Source: a virus. From it: 32,762 nt of DNA. Under the pieces are notes generated by a model. That model saw only the letters and a list, made by a program, of their open reading frames with translations, made no database searches and was not told the origin of the DNA. Shown here piece after piece: positions 1 to 6,879 of this stretch. The stretch spans positions 1-32,762 of the IMG/VR virus record IMGVR_UViG_3300027822_000029, one strand, 5' to 3'. How positions within the stretch are numbered: the stretch's first letter is position 1; every line of letters starts with the position of its first letter. The position numbers were made by a program, and so were the translations under genes.

Positions 1-1
1 G

Positions 2-17
2 GCGGTGTCCACACCGC
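2..17. repeat. 7-bp inverted repeat at left edge
   Basis: GCGGTGT and ACACCGC face each other across two bases. As RNA this would fold as a 6-bp stem with a TCCA or TGGA loop. It lies 10 bases past the stop codon of the first leftward gene, so it may be an intergenic hairpin (weak terminator or processing site) of the leftward operon. No T-run is visible before the window ends, so a terminator call is not justified. Confidence 0.4.
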
Positions 18-27
18 AACGTCCATA

Positions 28-198
28 TCAACCAAACCTAATTTCAAAATCAGGCTCATTGTCGAACATCTTAGCCCGATCCATGTCTGGCTTAATCTCA
101 CGAATGATATCTGTGAGTGATACAGTCTTAACCGGACGCAAGGCTGACCGAGCGAGGTCTAACCTAAACTGCTCCTCTGTGTAGTTACTCAGAGCCAT
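28..198 (-). CDS. Small phage protein of unknown function (56 aa)
   Basis: This short leftward gene encodes a 56-residue charged protein beginning MALSNYTEEQ and ending EIRFG. The start is supported by GGAGG spaced eight bases upstream; this site lies within the last codons of the preceding gene, so the two are translationally coupled. No signal peptide, membrane segment or known motif is visible. Position and strand suggest an early-operon gene reading away from the late genes. I do not recognise a family. The strong ribosome-binding site and tight packing make a real gene likely. Confidence 0.6.
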   Translation of the reverse strand: MALSNYTEEQFRLDLARSALRPVKTVSLTDIIREIKPDMDRAKMFDNEPDFEIRFG

Positions 199-200
199 CT

Positions 201-350
201 TTAATACCTCCGTTCATTACCACGTCTTCGCTCAAAGTCAATCCTGTCTTCATCTTCATATATGTTGATAGGACCGACATCCCATGTAACTTCATCATAT
301 TCTAAAGAACATTCAACCATGTCTTCTTCATACTGTTCATCCTCAGTCAT
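201..350 (-). CDS. Small acidic phage protein (49 aa), first gene of the leftward operon
   Basis: The protein starts MTEDEQYEED and is strongly acidic for most of its length, then ends in a basic tail (ERRRGNERRY). AGGAGG lies 10 bases before this ATG. The open frame continues upstream to 416, but that part would read through the leader hairpin at 367-384 and has no ribosome-binding site, so the internal start is preferred. Very acidic early phage proteins are often DNA mimics or inhibitors of host enzymes; that is only a possibility here. It is the first gene left of the divergent control region and overlaps the binding site of the next gene. Confidence 0.6.
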   Translation of the reverse strand: MTEDEQYEEDMVECSLEYDEVTWDVGPINIYEDEDRIDFERRRGNERRY

Positions 351-366
351 ACTGTTATATCCTCCT

Positions 367-384
367 GACCGCCGGTAGGCGGTC
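367..384 (-). promoter_or_regulatory. Leader hairpin of the leftward operon
   Basis: A perfect 7-bp inverted repeat (GACCGCC and GGCGGTC) encloses a four-base loop. It sits directly upstream of the AGGAGG of the first leftward gene (start at 350), so it would form in the 5' end of that message. It could stabilise the transcript or be an operator; it has no T-run and is not a terminator. Confidence 0.45.
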
Positions 385-484
385 ATATATCTTATAATAA
401 CACTATCAAATATCAACTAAAGCTATTCTATACATGAGTCAGAGACCACAAGACACTATCAAAAAGCTCACATATATACATACA

Positions 485-502
485 ATCAATACCAATATTG
501 AT
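485..502. promoter_or_regulatory. Candidate operator, inverted repeat
   Basis: ATCAATA and TATTGAT form a perfect 7-bp dyad around CCAA in the middle of the divergent intergenic region. The size and position suit a dimeric repressor site. No cognate regulator is encoded in the window. Confidence 0.3.
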
Positions 503-571
503 ATAAACACCAAATCAGGGCTAAAAAAGCTGCAATTACTCATATATTAACACTTATTACTAACTATAAGC

Positions 572-601
572 TTTACAACCAATATGCTTAACAAGTACAA
601 T
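572..601 (+). promoter_or_regulatory. Sigma-70-like promoter for the late operon
   Basis: TTTACA (572-577) and TACAAT (596-601) each match the consensus hexamers at five of six positions and are 18 bases apart. The expected transcription start falls at about 608-609, right at the ATG of the small terminase gene. This would give a leaderless or almost leaderless message, which fits the absence of a ribosome-binding site there. The call rests on hexamer matching only. Confidence 0.4.
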
Positions 602-608
602 ATCATAC

Positions 609-1160
609 ATGAGCGAGGAAATACAAAAACGGGATAGAGCAGTCTCCGCCAGAGTACAAGATAGACTCGATATTCTTAAGGAAAAATTAGCAACCAAGAA
701 TAAGAGATCTCAGATAATCGAGTACATCAGAGACCAACATGCAGAATGGCGAGTAAGTGTAGGCACCATAGACAGTTACATTAAAAAGGCACGCATACAA
801 TTGATAGAAGAGAGCACTCAAACGCGTGCAATGCTGAAATGTGAGGCTGCTACGGACCTTAGATACATATACAGTAAGGCTATTGAGGAGAAGGATTGGA
901 CAGTCGCTTTGAGAGCCCGGATAGAGTTAAGCAAGCTGTATTCATTACATGGCAATGATGGGATGCTGCAGGCCGCAAGCGGCGGAGAGAAGGATGTGAC
1001 TCCATTAGAGGTGCAAGAGCATCTTAACGATGTATTCAAGCAGGAGCTATTGGAAGTTACTAACCCTCCAGATAGCGGAGCGGTAGCGACCGCGGTTGGG
1101 GCTCCAATGCAGGTCAATAAGGTAGTGGAAGGCAGTAAATTCGCTGATTTGGGGTTGTAA
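609..1160 (+). CDS. terS: Terminase small subunit (183 aa)
   Basis: This protein would recognise the packaging site on the phage concatemer and hand the DNA to the large subunit. Residues about 33-62 look like a helix-turn-helix (RSQIIEYI then VGTIDSYIKKARIQL), the usual N-terminal DNA-binding part of small terminases. Residues 63-115 are helical and suit the oligomerisation core; the C-terminal tail is variable and ends in ADLGL. It is the first late gene and lies upstream of the large terminase, although four unknown genes intervene. No Shine-Dalgarno sequence precedes the ATG, and a promoter-like -10 ends only seven bases before it. The family is recognised by layout and fold pattern, not strong motifs. 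Confidence 0.72.
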   Translation: MSEEIQKRDRAVSARVQDRLDILKEKLATKNKRSQIIEYIRDQHAEWRVSVGTIDSYIKKARIQLIEESTQTRAMLKCEAATDLRYIYSKAIEEKDWTVALRARIELSKLYSLHGNDGMLQAASGGEKDVTPLEVQEHLNDVFKQELLEVTNPPDSGAVATAVGAPMQVNKVVEGSKFADLGL

Positions 1161-1177
1161 TCCACATATAGTGTCGT

Positions 1178-1228
1178 TTTCAAATACGACACACGTGTCG
1201 TATTTAGTGTGACTACAGAGACTTAAGT
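1178..1228 (+). repeat. 51-bp repeat, copy 1, containing the AAATACGACAC palindrome
   Basis: The palindrome at 1182-1205 has 11-base arms AAATACGACAC and GTGTCGTATTT around AC. The 51 bases from 1178 match 9391-9441 at 47 positions by hand count, so similarity extends well past the palindrome. A further half-site, GTGTCGTTTT, lies at 1171-1180 and could pair with the left arm instead of the right arm. It starts about 20 bases after the terS stop. Possible roles are operator, phage promoter or mobile palindrome. Confidence 0.8.
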
Positions 1229-1362
1229 ATATGTTAAGTTATGGGATGAGGCTAGAGAGTATTTGAGTAGAGGAGGACCTGTTCCGACGAACAGGCGAGC
1301 GTAGCGAGTACAGATGCGCATCCGTACCTACAGAAACGGATCGCTTTTGAAGCCACCTTGCA

Positions 1363-1381
1363 CCCTCCCTCCCCCAACCCC
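1363..1381 (-). other. Potential G-quadruplex motif on the minus strand
   Basis: Read on the minus strand this is GGGG TT GGGGG A GGG A GGG: four G-tracts with loops of two, one and one bases, a pattern that usually folds stably in vitro. It lies 80-100 bases before the first unknown gene that follows terS. The rightward RNA would be C-rich, so any folding would be in DNA or in leftward transcripts. Confidence 0.55.
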
Positions 1382-1466
1382 AGGGGTCGCAAATTGATAC
1401 TAAGCCCTCTATGGTGTCACGGTAAATTTTAGGAATAGGCTTTCATGAGTCTAGAGGATGGTTAGA

Positions 1467-1970
1467 ATGCCCTGGATTGTTACTAAGCGGAAGATTTGGA
1501 AAAAGTTGCGACGAGAGAGTTTTGTTGGAGTATCTATGCGGAATGCGATTACGGATGAGTGTTTTGATAGGTACTCTGGGAAAGGTGGGAAGAGTTTTGA
1601 GAGGCGTAGGAAGTTGCGTCGAGAGCTTGCGCTCTTTGATAGCCCGGATTTATGGGTGGAGAGGCCGATTAGTGAGATGATTGATATTGGGAGAATGGAA
1701 AATAAAATTTCGAGCTGGGATAAACCTATCGAGAAGAAAGATTTTATACCTGATGATCGGAGTGATGATATGGGGACTCGTGATATTGATGATGGGCCTT
1801 TTTTGAGTGATCCTGCTTATATTGAAAAAGATAAAATCGAGCCTCCGGCTTTTTCTTTAGAAATAAAATTGCATGCTCCTCTTTCTAAAGAACAAAAGGA
1901 AGAGTTTTTTAGTTGGTTAGAATGCTGTGAGAAGGTTTTGTTGGAGAAGATAAATGGAATGGATATCTAG
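1467..1970 (+). CDS. Unknown protein between the terminase genes (167 aa)
   Basis: The N-terminal third is strongly basic (KRKIWKKLRR, ERRRKLRREL), the middle acidic (DDRSDDMGTRDIDDGP), and the last 45 residues look like a helical pair (SKEQKEEFFSWLECCEKVLLEKI). I prefer the ATG at 1467 because AGAGG at 1453-1457 is then nine bases upstream; the in-frame ATG at 1458 abuts that site. The protein has no recognised family. A basic patch plus a position between small and large terminase subunits could mean nucleic-acid binding or a packaging accessory role, which is inference. It overlaps the next gene by 17 bases. Confidence 0.6.
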   Translation: MPWIVTKRKIWKKLRRESFVGVSMRNAITDECFDRYSGKGGKSFERRRKLRRELALFDSPDLWVERPISEMIDIGRMENKISSWDKPIEKKDFIPDDRSDDMGTRDIDDGPFLSDPAYIEKDKIEPPAFSLEIKLHAPLSKEQKEEFFSWLECCEKVLLEKINGMDI

Positions 1971-2325
1971 GAAAAGATTAAAAGCGTCTATTGCCCAGAA
2001 AGATGATCTTATTAAGAGGTATTGTACTCTTATTGAGAAGACCCAAAACCAGATTGATTCTTTGATTGATAGGCATATTAACGATCTGGAACGTCTTTAT
2101 CCTGACAGGCCGCATGTAAAATTTGTTCATCCACAACTTGATCATTACAGTATGGCTCACAGAGAAGCACCTTTTGTGAGGAGAGTGGAAATTGGTGAAG
2201 AGCTTGAGTCTTGTGTTAAGCGTGAAGATATTAAGCTTAACAGGTTGGTGTATGAAGACCGGGAGATTCATGTTGGTTATTCAAAAGATTCTGAAACTTG
2301 GATTTTTTGCCTGGAGGAGGAATGA
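1954..2325 (+). CDS. Unknown protein (123 aa) between terminase genes
   Basis: The N-terminal 45 residues form a charged helix of coiled-coil type (RLKASIAQKDDLIKRYCTLIEKTQNQIDSLIDRHINDLERL). The rest is mixed, with no membrane segment and no catalytic motif I know. GGAGA lies eight bases upstream of the ATG. The gene overlaps both the preceding and, closely, the following gene, as expected for one translational unit running from 1467 to the large terminase. The function is not recognised. Confidence 0.6.
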   Translation: MEWISRKRLKASIAQKDDLIKRYCTLIEKTQNQIDSLIDRHINDLERLYPDRPHVKFVHPQLDHYSMAHREAPFVRRVEIGEELESCVKREDIKLNRLVYEDREIHVGYSKDSETWIFCLEEE

Positions 2326-2335
2326 AGGAGTTTTT

Positions 2336-2578
2336 ATGGAAGATTCGTTGATAGAGGTTAATCGTCGTGAGATTGTGAAAAATTTTACGGCAGCACTTGA
2401 TGAGGTTGGACCTTTATCAATTACAAATATTCAGGTAAACGATATAGAGCTTATGCGAGAGTTCCTATCTCTATCGCCTGATGACCGGAAAAAAGTTGTT
2501 AAGATGATGAAGGCCCAGAAGCATTCTAAGAACAAGAAGGCTATTAAAAAGGCCAAAAAAAAAGGAGATATTAAATGA
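2336..2578 (+). CDS. Unknown small protein with lysine-rich tail (80 aa)
   Basis: The start at 2336 (MEDSLIEVNRREIV) is chosen because GAAGGAG precedes it; the open frame upstream to 2192 runs over the neighbouring gene and has no binding site. The body is acidic to neutral. The last 25 residues are almost all Lys, Ala and Asn (KKVVKMMKAQKHSKNKKAIK), which suggests contact with nucleic acid or an acidic partner. The stop codon overlaps the next start (ATGA). No family recognised. Confidence 0.6.
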   Translation: MEDSLIEVNRREIVKNFTAALDEVGPLSITNIQVNDIELMREFLSLSPDDRKKVVKMMKAQKHSKNKKAIKKAKKKGDIK

Positions 2579-3033
2579 GTCCATTGGAAAAGATTTTAAA
2601 CCTTGATGGTATTTTGTCTGTATCGTTATCGGCAGAAGTCGCGAAGAATTTGGCTGCAGAAGTTGCGAGGCTTCGAGAGCATTTTGAGGCAATCAAAAAA
2701 GATTATAAAACGATCTCTATATGGAGTGGCGATATCCGGCATCAGATTATGTGTCATGAGGATGGGATGGAGAGGATAAAGGAAATTCTTGAAGGCAGGG
2801 ATGTTCTTGAGGGCAGGGATGTTCTTGAATTGGATAGTCTGCGGAAAGAGAACACTAGGCTTGAAGGTCTGAATGAGAGTTTAGAGTTTCGAATTACAAA
2901 ATTGCGAATGCGTGAAGAGCTTTTTGAAAAGGATTTTGAGTCAATTAGAGAGATGAGTTTCTTTAAAATAAAAAAAGCGTTTAAAGCAGCTTTAGAGAGC
3001 CATAAAGTCCTTTTAAGGGATATTTTTGAATAA
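2575..3033 (+). CDS. Coiled-coil protein of unknown function (152 aa), next to terL
   Basis: Most of the protein is predicted by eye to be coiled coil (VAKNLAAEVARLREHFEAIKK; LRKENTRLEGLNESLEFRITKL). It contains a perfect in-frame duplication of EGRDVL encoded by an 18-bp tandem repeat at 2785-2829. GGAG lies before the ATG, the start overlaps the previous stop, and its own stop shares one base with the terL start. Tight coupling to terL suggests a packaging or DNA-processing partner, but no motif proves this. Confidence 0.6.
   Translation: MSPLEKILNLDGILSVSLSAEVAKNLAAEVARLREHFEAIKKDYKTISIWSGDIRHQIMCHEDGMERIKEILEGRDVLEGRDVLELDSLRKENTRLEGLNESLEFRITKLRMREELFEKDFESIREMSFFKIKKAFKAALESHKVLLRDIFE
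2785..2829 (+). repeat. 18-bp in-frame tandem repeat (2.5 copies)
   Basis: Units ATTCTTGAAGGCAGGGAT and GTTCTTGAGGGCAGGGAT are followed by a half unit. They encode LEGRDV twice inside the coiled-coil gene and keep the frame. This looks like a recent slippage duplication. Confidence 0.8.
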
Positions 3034-4586
3034 TGACAAGAATTGAAACCCATCAATACTACACTAGGATCTTGAAGTCAGCTGAAGAGAAAGGTATAAA
3101 GTGGGAGGCAATGAGAAAATTGGTTCGAGAGGACCGGTTTTTTTTGTTGGTGTATATTTTAAAAAGGAAGGATGCTGATAATGATTGGTGTTATACCCGA
3201 TGCCGCGAGGTTGAAGCTGATCCGAATGAACGGTTAGATTTATGGGCCCGTGAGCATTATAAGAGTACGATTATTACTTATGCTGGTTCTATACAGGAAA
3301 TATCCAAGAATCCTGAGATTACGATAGGGATTTTTTCATTTAACAAATCTATTGCGAGGGCTTTCTTGTCGATGATAAAAGTTGAGATGGAGAAAAATAA
3401 GTTATTACAATGGTTATTTCCGGAAATATTTTGGGATGAACCTATTAGATATGCTCGGAAGTATGGGTTTGCCTGGTCGAAAGAGGCCGGGATTACCGTG
3501 AAACGGAAGACAAATCCGAATGAGAAGACTATTGAGGCTCATGGATTAACTGATGGGCAGCCGACTTCAAAGCATTTTATGTTGATGATTTATAATGATG
3601 TTGTAACTGATTCATCTGTATTGACTACTGAGATGATCCTGAAGACAACTTCAGCCTGGGAGCTATCTCAGTCCTTAGGACGAGATGGTGGTCATCAGTG
3701 GTATGAGGGGACTATATATCACCATGCGGAGACCTATTCAGAGATAATTAAGAAGGGAGTTATTAAGCCGCGGTTCTATCCAGCGACAGATGATGGTACT
3801 ATTACCGGAAATCCGGTTTTTATGACCCGGGAAGCGCTTGCTGTTAAGAGGAAAAATCAAGGGCCGTATACTTTTGCTTGTCAGATGTTGTTAAATCCAT
3901 CACATGAGGGGCAGCAGGGGTTTGATAAACTCTGGATAAAGACCTGGAATGCCAATAATTTCTCTAATTTAAACATAGTAATCCTGGTTGATCCAGCTTC
4001 AAAGAAGAAAAAGAAGTCAGATTACACTGTAATGTGGGTAATTGGTAAGGGGGCTGATAAGAATTACTATGTAATTGATGTAGTTCGTGATAAAATGAAT
4101 TTAACGCAGCGCTCTAAGAAGCTGATGTTGTTACATGAGCGGTATTCTAACCATTCTATCGACCAAATACAGGTAGGATATGAAGAATATGGGATGCAGT
4201 CAGATGTTGAACATATCGAAGGGGAGATGGATCGGGCCAATTATAGGTTTAATATAACCAGATTGGGTGGAAAGCTTGGGAAAATAGACAGGATTTTGCG
4301 TCTTGTGCCGGTATTTGAGCAGGGGAGAATCTTTTTCCCTAAAAAAGTCTCCTATGTAAATTGGGAGGGGAAATATGTAGACGCTATAGAAGAGTTTGTA
4401 GACGAAGAGTTTATTCCTTTTCCGTTTGGAGGGCATGACGATATGCTTGATGGCCTTGCAAGATTGCTTGATGATGATATATACCAACCATTCCCTACTG
4501 GCAAAAAGCCTTTCAGCGACAAGATTGTTGACATCGACGAATCCATAGAGCATGATGAAAAGGATTGGAGTCCTTATGAAGGTTGA
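3033..4586 (+). CDS. terL: Terminase large subunit (packaging ATPase/nuclease, 517 aa)
   Basis: This is the DNA-packaging motor: it cuts concatemeric DNA and pumps it through the portal using ATP. The ATPase half shows a degenerate Walker A, AREHYKST (about 72-79), of the kind seen in T7-like terminases, and a Walker B strand ending in ND (HFMLMIYNDVV, about 182-191). The nuclease half shows the three acidic clusters expected of an RNase H-like fold: D320 in ILVDPAS with D330, E384/E385 in GYEEYG, and HDD at 468-470 in GGHDDMLDGLARL. Length is normal for the family. The start codon overlaps the previous stop by one base, and the next small gene starts inside its 3' end. Confidence 0.93.
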   Translation: MTRIETHQYYTRILKSAEEKGIKWEAMRKLVREDRFFLLVYILKRKDADNDWCYTRCREVEADPNERLDLWAREHYKSTIITYAGSIQEISKNPEITIGIFSFNKSIARAFLSMIKVEMEKNKLLQWLFPEIFWDEPIRYARKYGFAWSKEAGITVKRKTNPNEKTIEAHGLTDGQPTSKHFMLMIYNDVVTDSSVLTTEMILKTTSAWELSQSLGRDGGHQWYEGTIYHHAETYSEIIKKGVIKPRFYPATDDGTITGNPVFMTREALAVKRKNQGPYTFACQMLLNPSHEGQQGFDKLWIKTWNANNFSNLNIVILVDPASKKKKKSDYTVMWVIGKGADKNYYVIDVVRDKMNLTQRSKKLMLLHERYSNHSIDQIQVGYEEYGMQSDVEHIEGEMDRANYRFNITRLGGKLGKIDRILRLVPVFEQGRIFFPKKVSYVNWEGKYVDAIEEFVDEEFIPFPFGGHDDMLDGLARLLDDDIYQPFPTGKKPFSDKIVDIDESIEHDEKDWSPYEG

Positions 4587-4734
4587 AAAGATTCAGAACC
4601 TGAAGATTGCGAGGATCTTCAAAGAGTTCGAGAAGTTAAACGATCGTTTACAGAATGGGCTTACGCCATTATCTGTAAAAGAACTCAAGGAGTATATAAT
4701 CGAGTTGGAGGGGAAGAATGGGAGAATGGACTAA
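4576..4734 (+). CDS. Small helical protein between terL and the PGBD gene (52 aa)
   Basis: The ATG at 4576 has GGAG five bases upstream and lies inside the 3' end of terL; an in-frame ATG at 4552 has no such site. The product (MKVEKIQNLK to EGKNGRMD) is one or two charged helices with no known motif. It overlaps the next gene by 17 bases. Tiny proteins at this place are common in podovirus genomes and are mostly unassigned. Confidence 0.5.
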   Translation: MKVEKIQNLKIARIFKEFEKLNDRLQNGLTPLSVKELKEYIIELEGKNGRMD

Positions 4735-5254
4735 TGAGAAACAAGCGGAGATAGTTAAGGCTATAGACCGGGTTATAGAAAAAGGACAATATGCTAATCC
4801 AAACAAGAAAAAGAAAGATGGTCTGGTAGCCCGGATTAAAGGAATGTTTTCTCCTGACCAGGCTGATTTGCCTACAGTTGAAGAAGCTGTTGATGCAGAA
4901 ATGCGCCAGTGGAAGCAAGAAAGGTATGATGAAAAGACATTGGCCGCAGAAGAATCTAAGAAGGAGCCGGAGACGCTTGCAGCCAGCAATGGAGAAGAAG
5001 TTCAAGGTTCTGTTGAGCAGCCGGAAGGCCGGCAGATGGAGTATGCAGCCGCTAGTGATCATCGCACAGACTTTGAGGCAGACAAAATAAAGAAAGTTCA
5101 AGAAGGTCTTATTGCTGGTGGATATGATGTTGATAAAGCTACTGGTGTTTTGGATGAAAAGACAATGAGTGCTGTTAAAATTATTCAGAGAATGTTTGGG
5201 CAAGAGGTCACTGGAATGATTGATGATAATTTATATGGGTTGTTTGACAGATGA
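4718..5254 (+). CDS. Protein with C-terminal peptidoglycan-binding domain (178 aa)
   Basis: Residues about 121-176 match the PG_binding_1 pattern: a helix beginning IKKVQEGLIAGGYDVD, then G.LDEKTMSAVKIIQRMFG, then VTGMIDDNLYGLF. Known members bind the bacterial wall in lytic enzymes. No lytic domain is fused here. The first 120 residues are charged and low in complexity, with basic KKKKDGLVARIKGMF near 31-44. The gene lies between the terminase and portal genes and overlaps the portal start by four bases. It may be a virion-carried wall-anchoring factor or a regulator of a partner lysin. The domain call is good; the role is inferred. Confidence 0.72.
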   Translation: MGEWTNEKQAEIVKAIDRVIEKGQYANPNKKKKDGLVARIKGMFSPDQADLPTVEEAVDAEMRQWKQERYDEKTLAAEESKKEPETLAASNGEEVQGSVEQPEGRQMEYAAASDHRTDFEADKIKKVQEGLIAGGYDVDKATGVLDEKTMSAVKIIQRMFGQEVTGMIDDNLYGLFDR

Positions 5255-6879
5255 ACGAAGAACTCGGAAAAATATTAGAACGCCGCCACGCTGTACTTGT
5301 TGAAGAAAAGGATGAGTATATTGATGGTATGAAGGAAAAAGCGAAGTATTTTGCTCCGCATTTAGCCCCAAGGCTGGAATCAGAAGACCCTGAAAAAGGT
5401 AAAGAGCTGACAGCCGAACTTTTCGATTCAACGACACTTTCAGCGGTGAGCATCGCTACTAACGGAACGATAGGATATACCATGAATCAGTCGGCTCCAT
5501 GGATGCATATTTCAACAGTTGACCGGCATGCAATGAAAGATCTTGAAGTAAAGAAATGGTTACAACATGCAACAATCCACTTATACGGATGCATAAACAA
5601 TTCAAACTTTTACAACGTGCTTCCGGCCTACGTTGAGCAAGGATGGACCGTTGGACCGGGTATTCTTTATAGAGAAAAGAATGTTGAGGAAAATCGGTAT
5701 GTATTCTCTGCCCGTGGCATAGGGGAATGTTATACCTCATTAAATGCATATATGGAGAACGACACCTTAAATAGGGTGTTTAAAGAGTCCCTTAGAAATC
5801 TTAAAGCGCGTTTCGGAGTAGAAGTTTTACCTGAATCATATAGATCAATGGCTGAGGGGGCAGAGACTCAGTATGAAATGGTGCAGGTTCTTCATTCTGT
5901 ATATCCATCTACTGATGGAAAATGGGCAAGTATAGGAAAGAAATATGTATCAGTTTACCAATTACTTGGAGAAGAAGGGGTTCTCTCTGAGCAAGGATAC
6001 GATGATTTCCCTTATTCAATATGGAACTGGCATTTAAACTCTGAAGAGACTTATCCACGAACGCCGGCCGACATCGCCCTCCCTGATGCAAGAGGGATTA
6101 ATGAAATGGCAAAGTCTATGTTGAAAGCTGGCCAGATGATGATAGAACCACCTATCGATGTGCCGGTTGAGATGAAAGGGAAGGTGCACAACTATCCGAG
6201 GGGTGTAAATTATTATTCAGATGCGAGTAGAATAGTAAAACCTCATCAGGGCCCTTCACAAATCCCCTATGCTGACGGGATATGGGAGAAGAAGAAAGGG
6301 GAACTGCAGGATCACTTCTTTGTAGACTTTTTCAAGATGCTTAACCAGTTAACTCAGAGAATGACTACTGTTGAGGTAATGGAGCGGCAGTCAGAAAAGG
6401 TTGCGTTAATTGGAGTCCCCATTGCGAAATTCTTAACAGATGGTCCGGATGGAATTATTGAGGGGATGTTTAGACAGGAAATGGCAGAAGGCCGAATACC
6501 TCCTCCACCTACAGGACTTGGTGGTGAAGCTCTTGAGATTATACATACTGGTCCTTTGGCGATGCTTCAGGAACGACTCGCAAAAGGACAACAGGTTACA
6601 AGAGCCTTCCAGGAACTACAGCCGGTTTTCCAGCAATTCCCGCAGTCTGGAGCGAAAATTAAGTTTGATGAGTTAGTTGCTTATTTAATGGAGGCTTATA
6701 ACTTTCCAGCAGAAGCAATTAAGACAGACAGAGAGCTGAAAGCTGAACAAGCCAAGGCTCAGGAAGAGGCCCAAAGGCAGCAGAGCCTTGAGCAAACCGA
6801 GGTCATGGGTAAAGCTCTTCCAGGTTTTGCAAAAGCACAGGAGATGACAGGTGGCGAACCTACTCAACCAATGGTTTAG
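5251..6879 (+). CDS. Portal protein, T7-type head-tail connector (542 aa)
   Basis: The product matches the podovirus head-tail connector family in length and layout: an N-terminal helical part (ILERRHAVLVEEKDEYIDGMKEKAKYFAP), the conserved stretch with STTLSAVSIATNGTIGYTMNQSAPWM, and a proline- and glutamine-rich helical C-terminus (AQEEAQRQQSLEQTE) that forms the barrel side. A dodecamer would sit at one capsid vertex, dock the terminase during packaging and later the tail. It starts four bases before the PGBD stop. The following gene starts with GTG inside its 3' end. Gene order terminase, portal, scaffold, capsid supports the call. Confidence 0.9.
   Translation: MNEELGKILERRHAVLVEEKDEYIDGMKEKAKYFAPHLAPRLESEDPEKGKELTAELFDSTTLSAVSIATNGTIGYTMNQSAPWMHISTVDRHAMKDLEVKKWLQHATIHLYGCINNSNFYNVLPAYVEQGWTVGPGILYREKNVEENRYVFSARGIGECYTSLNAYMENDTLNRVFKESLRNLKARFGVEVLPESYRSMAEGAETQYEMVQVLHSVYPSTDGKWASIGKKYVSVYQLLGEEGVLSEQGYDDFPYSIWNWHLNSEETYPRTPADIALPDARGINEMAKSMLKAGQMMIEPPIDVPVEMKGKVHNYPRGVNYYSDASRIVKPHQGPSQIPYADGIWEKKKGELQDHFFVDFFKMLNQLTQRMTTVEVMERQSEKVALIGVPIAKFLTDGPDGIIEGMFRQEMAEGRIPPPPTGLGGEALEIIHTGPLAMLQERLAKGQQVTRAFQELQPVFQQFPQSGAKIKFDELVAYLMEAYNFPAEAIKTDRELKAEQAKAQEEAQRQQSLEQTEVMGKALPGFAKAQEMTGGEPTQPMV

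Larger units (their letters stand above)
351..608. promoter_or_regulatory. Divergent control region between leftward and rightward operons
   Basis: About 260 AT-rich bases separate the first leftward gene from the first late gene. They contain a perfect hairpin (GACCGCC GGTA GGCGGTC, 367-384) in the leftward leader, a direct repeat CACTATCAAA at 401-410 and 454-463, and an inverted repeat ATCAATA CCAA TATTGAT at 485-502 that could be an operator. A rightward promoter-like pair lies at 572-601. No gene on either strand has support here. The assignment as a switch region is inferred from the divergent gene layout. Confidence 0.55.
1161..1466. other. Structured non-coding region after terS (possible packaging site)
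   Basis: About 300 bases carry no supported gene but much structure: the palindrome at 1182-1205, a perfect hairpin CCTGTTC CGAC GAACAGG at 1278-1295, a 20-bp near-palindrome (GTAC ends, GATGCGCATC centre, one mismatch) at 1308-1327, an overlapping alternative stem ATCCGT/ACGGAT (1320-1325 with 1336-1341), and a C-rich run at 1363-1381. Recognition and cut sites of many phages lie next to the terminase genes, so a cos or pac role is plausible. It could also be a structured leader RNA for the genes from 1467 onward. Confidence 0.45.

Noticed and set aside
818-1192. Leftward 124-codon frame antisense to terS
   Set aside because: It has no ribosome-binding site, its start falls in the palindrome, and its Ser/Thr/Leu-rich product is the usual shadow of a helical gene on the other strand.
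1182-1205. AAATACGACAC palindromes as simple rho-independent terminators
   Set aside because: The stem is A/T-rich at the base, the loop would be only two to four bases, no T-run follows, and one copy lies early inside a coding gene. The true terminator-like hairpin is the separate one at 9371-9393.
1206-1260. Tiny frame MLSYGMRLESI after the first palindrome
   Set aside because: It has no ribosome-binding site, is only 11 codons long and is not coupled to a neighbour.
4200-4553. Leftward 117-codon frame antisense to terL
   Set aside because: It lies fully inside the conserved nuclease domain of terL on the other strand, with no binding site or coupling.
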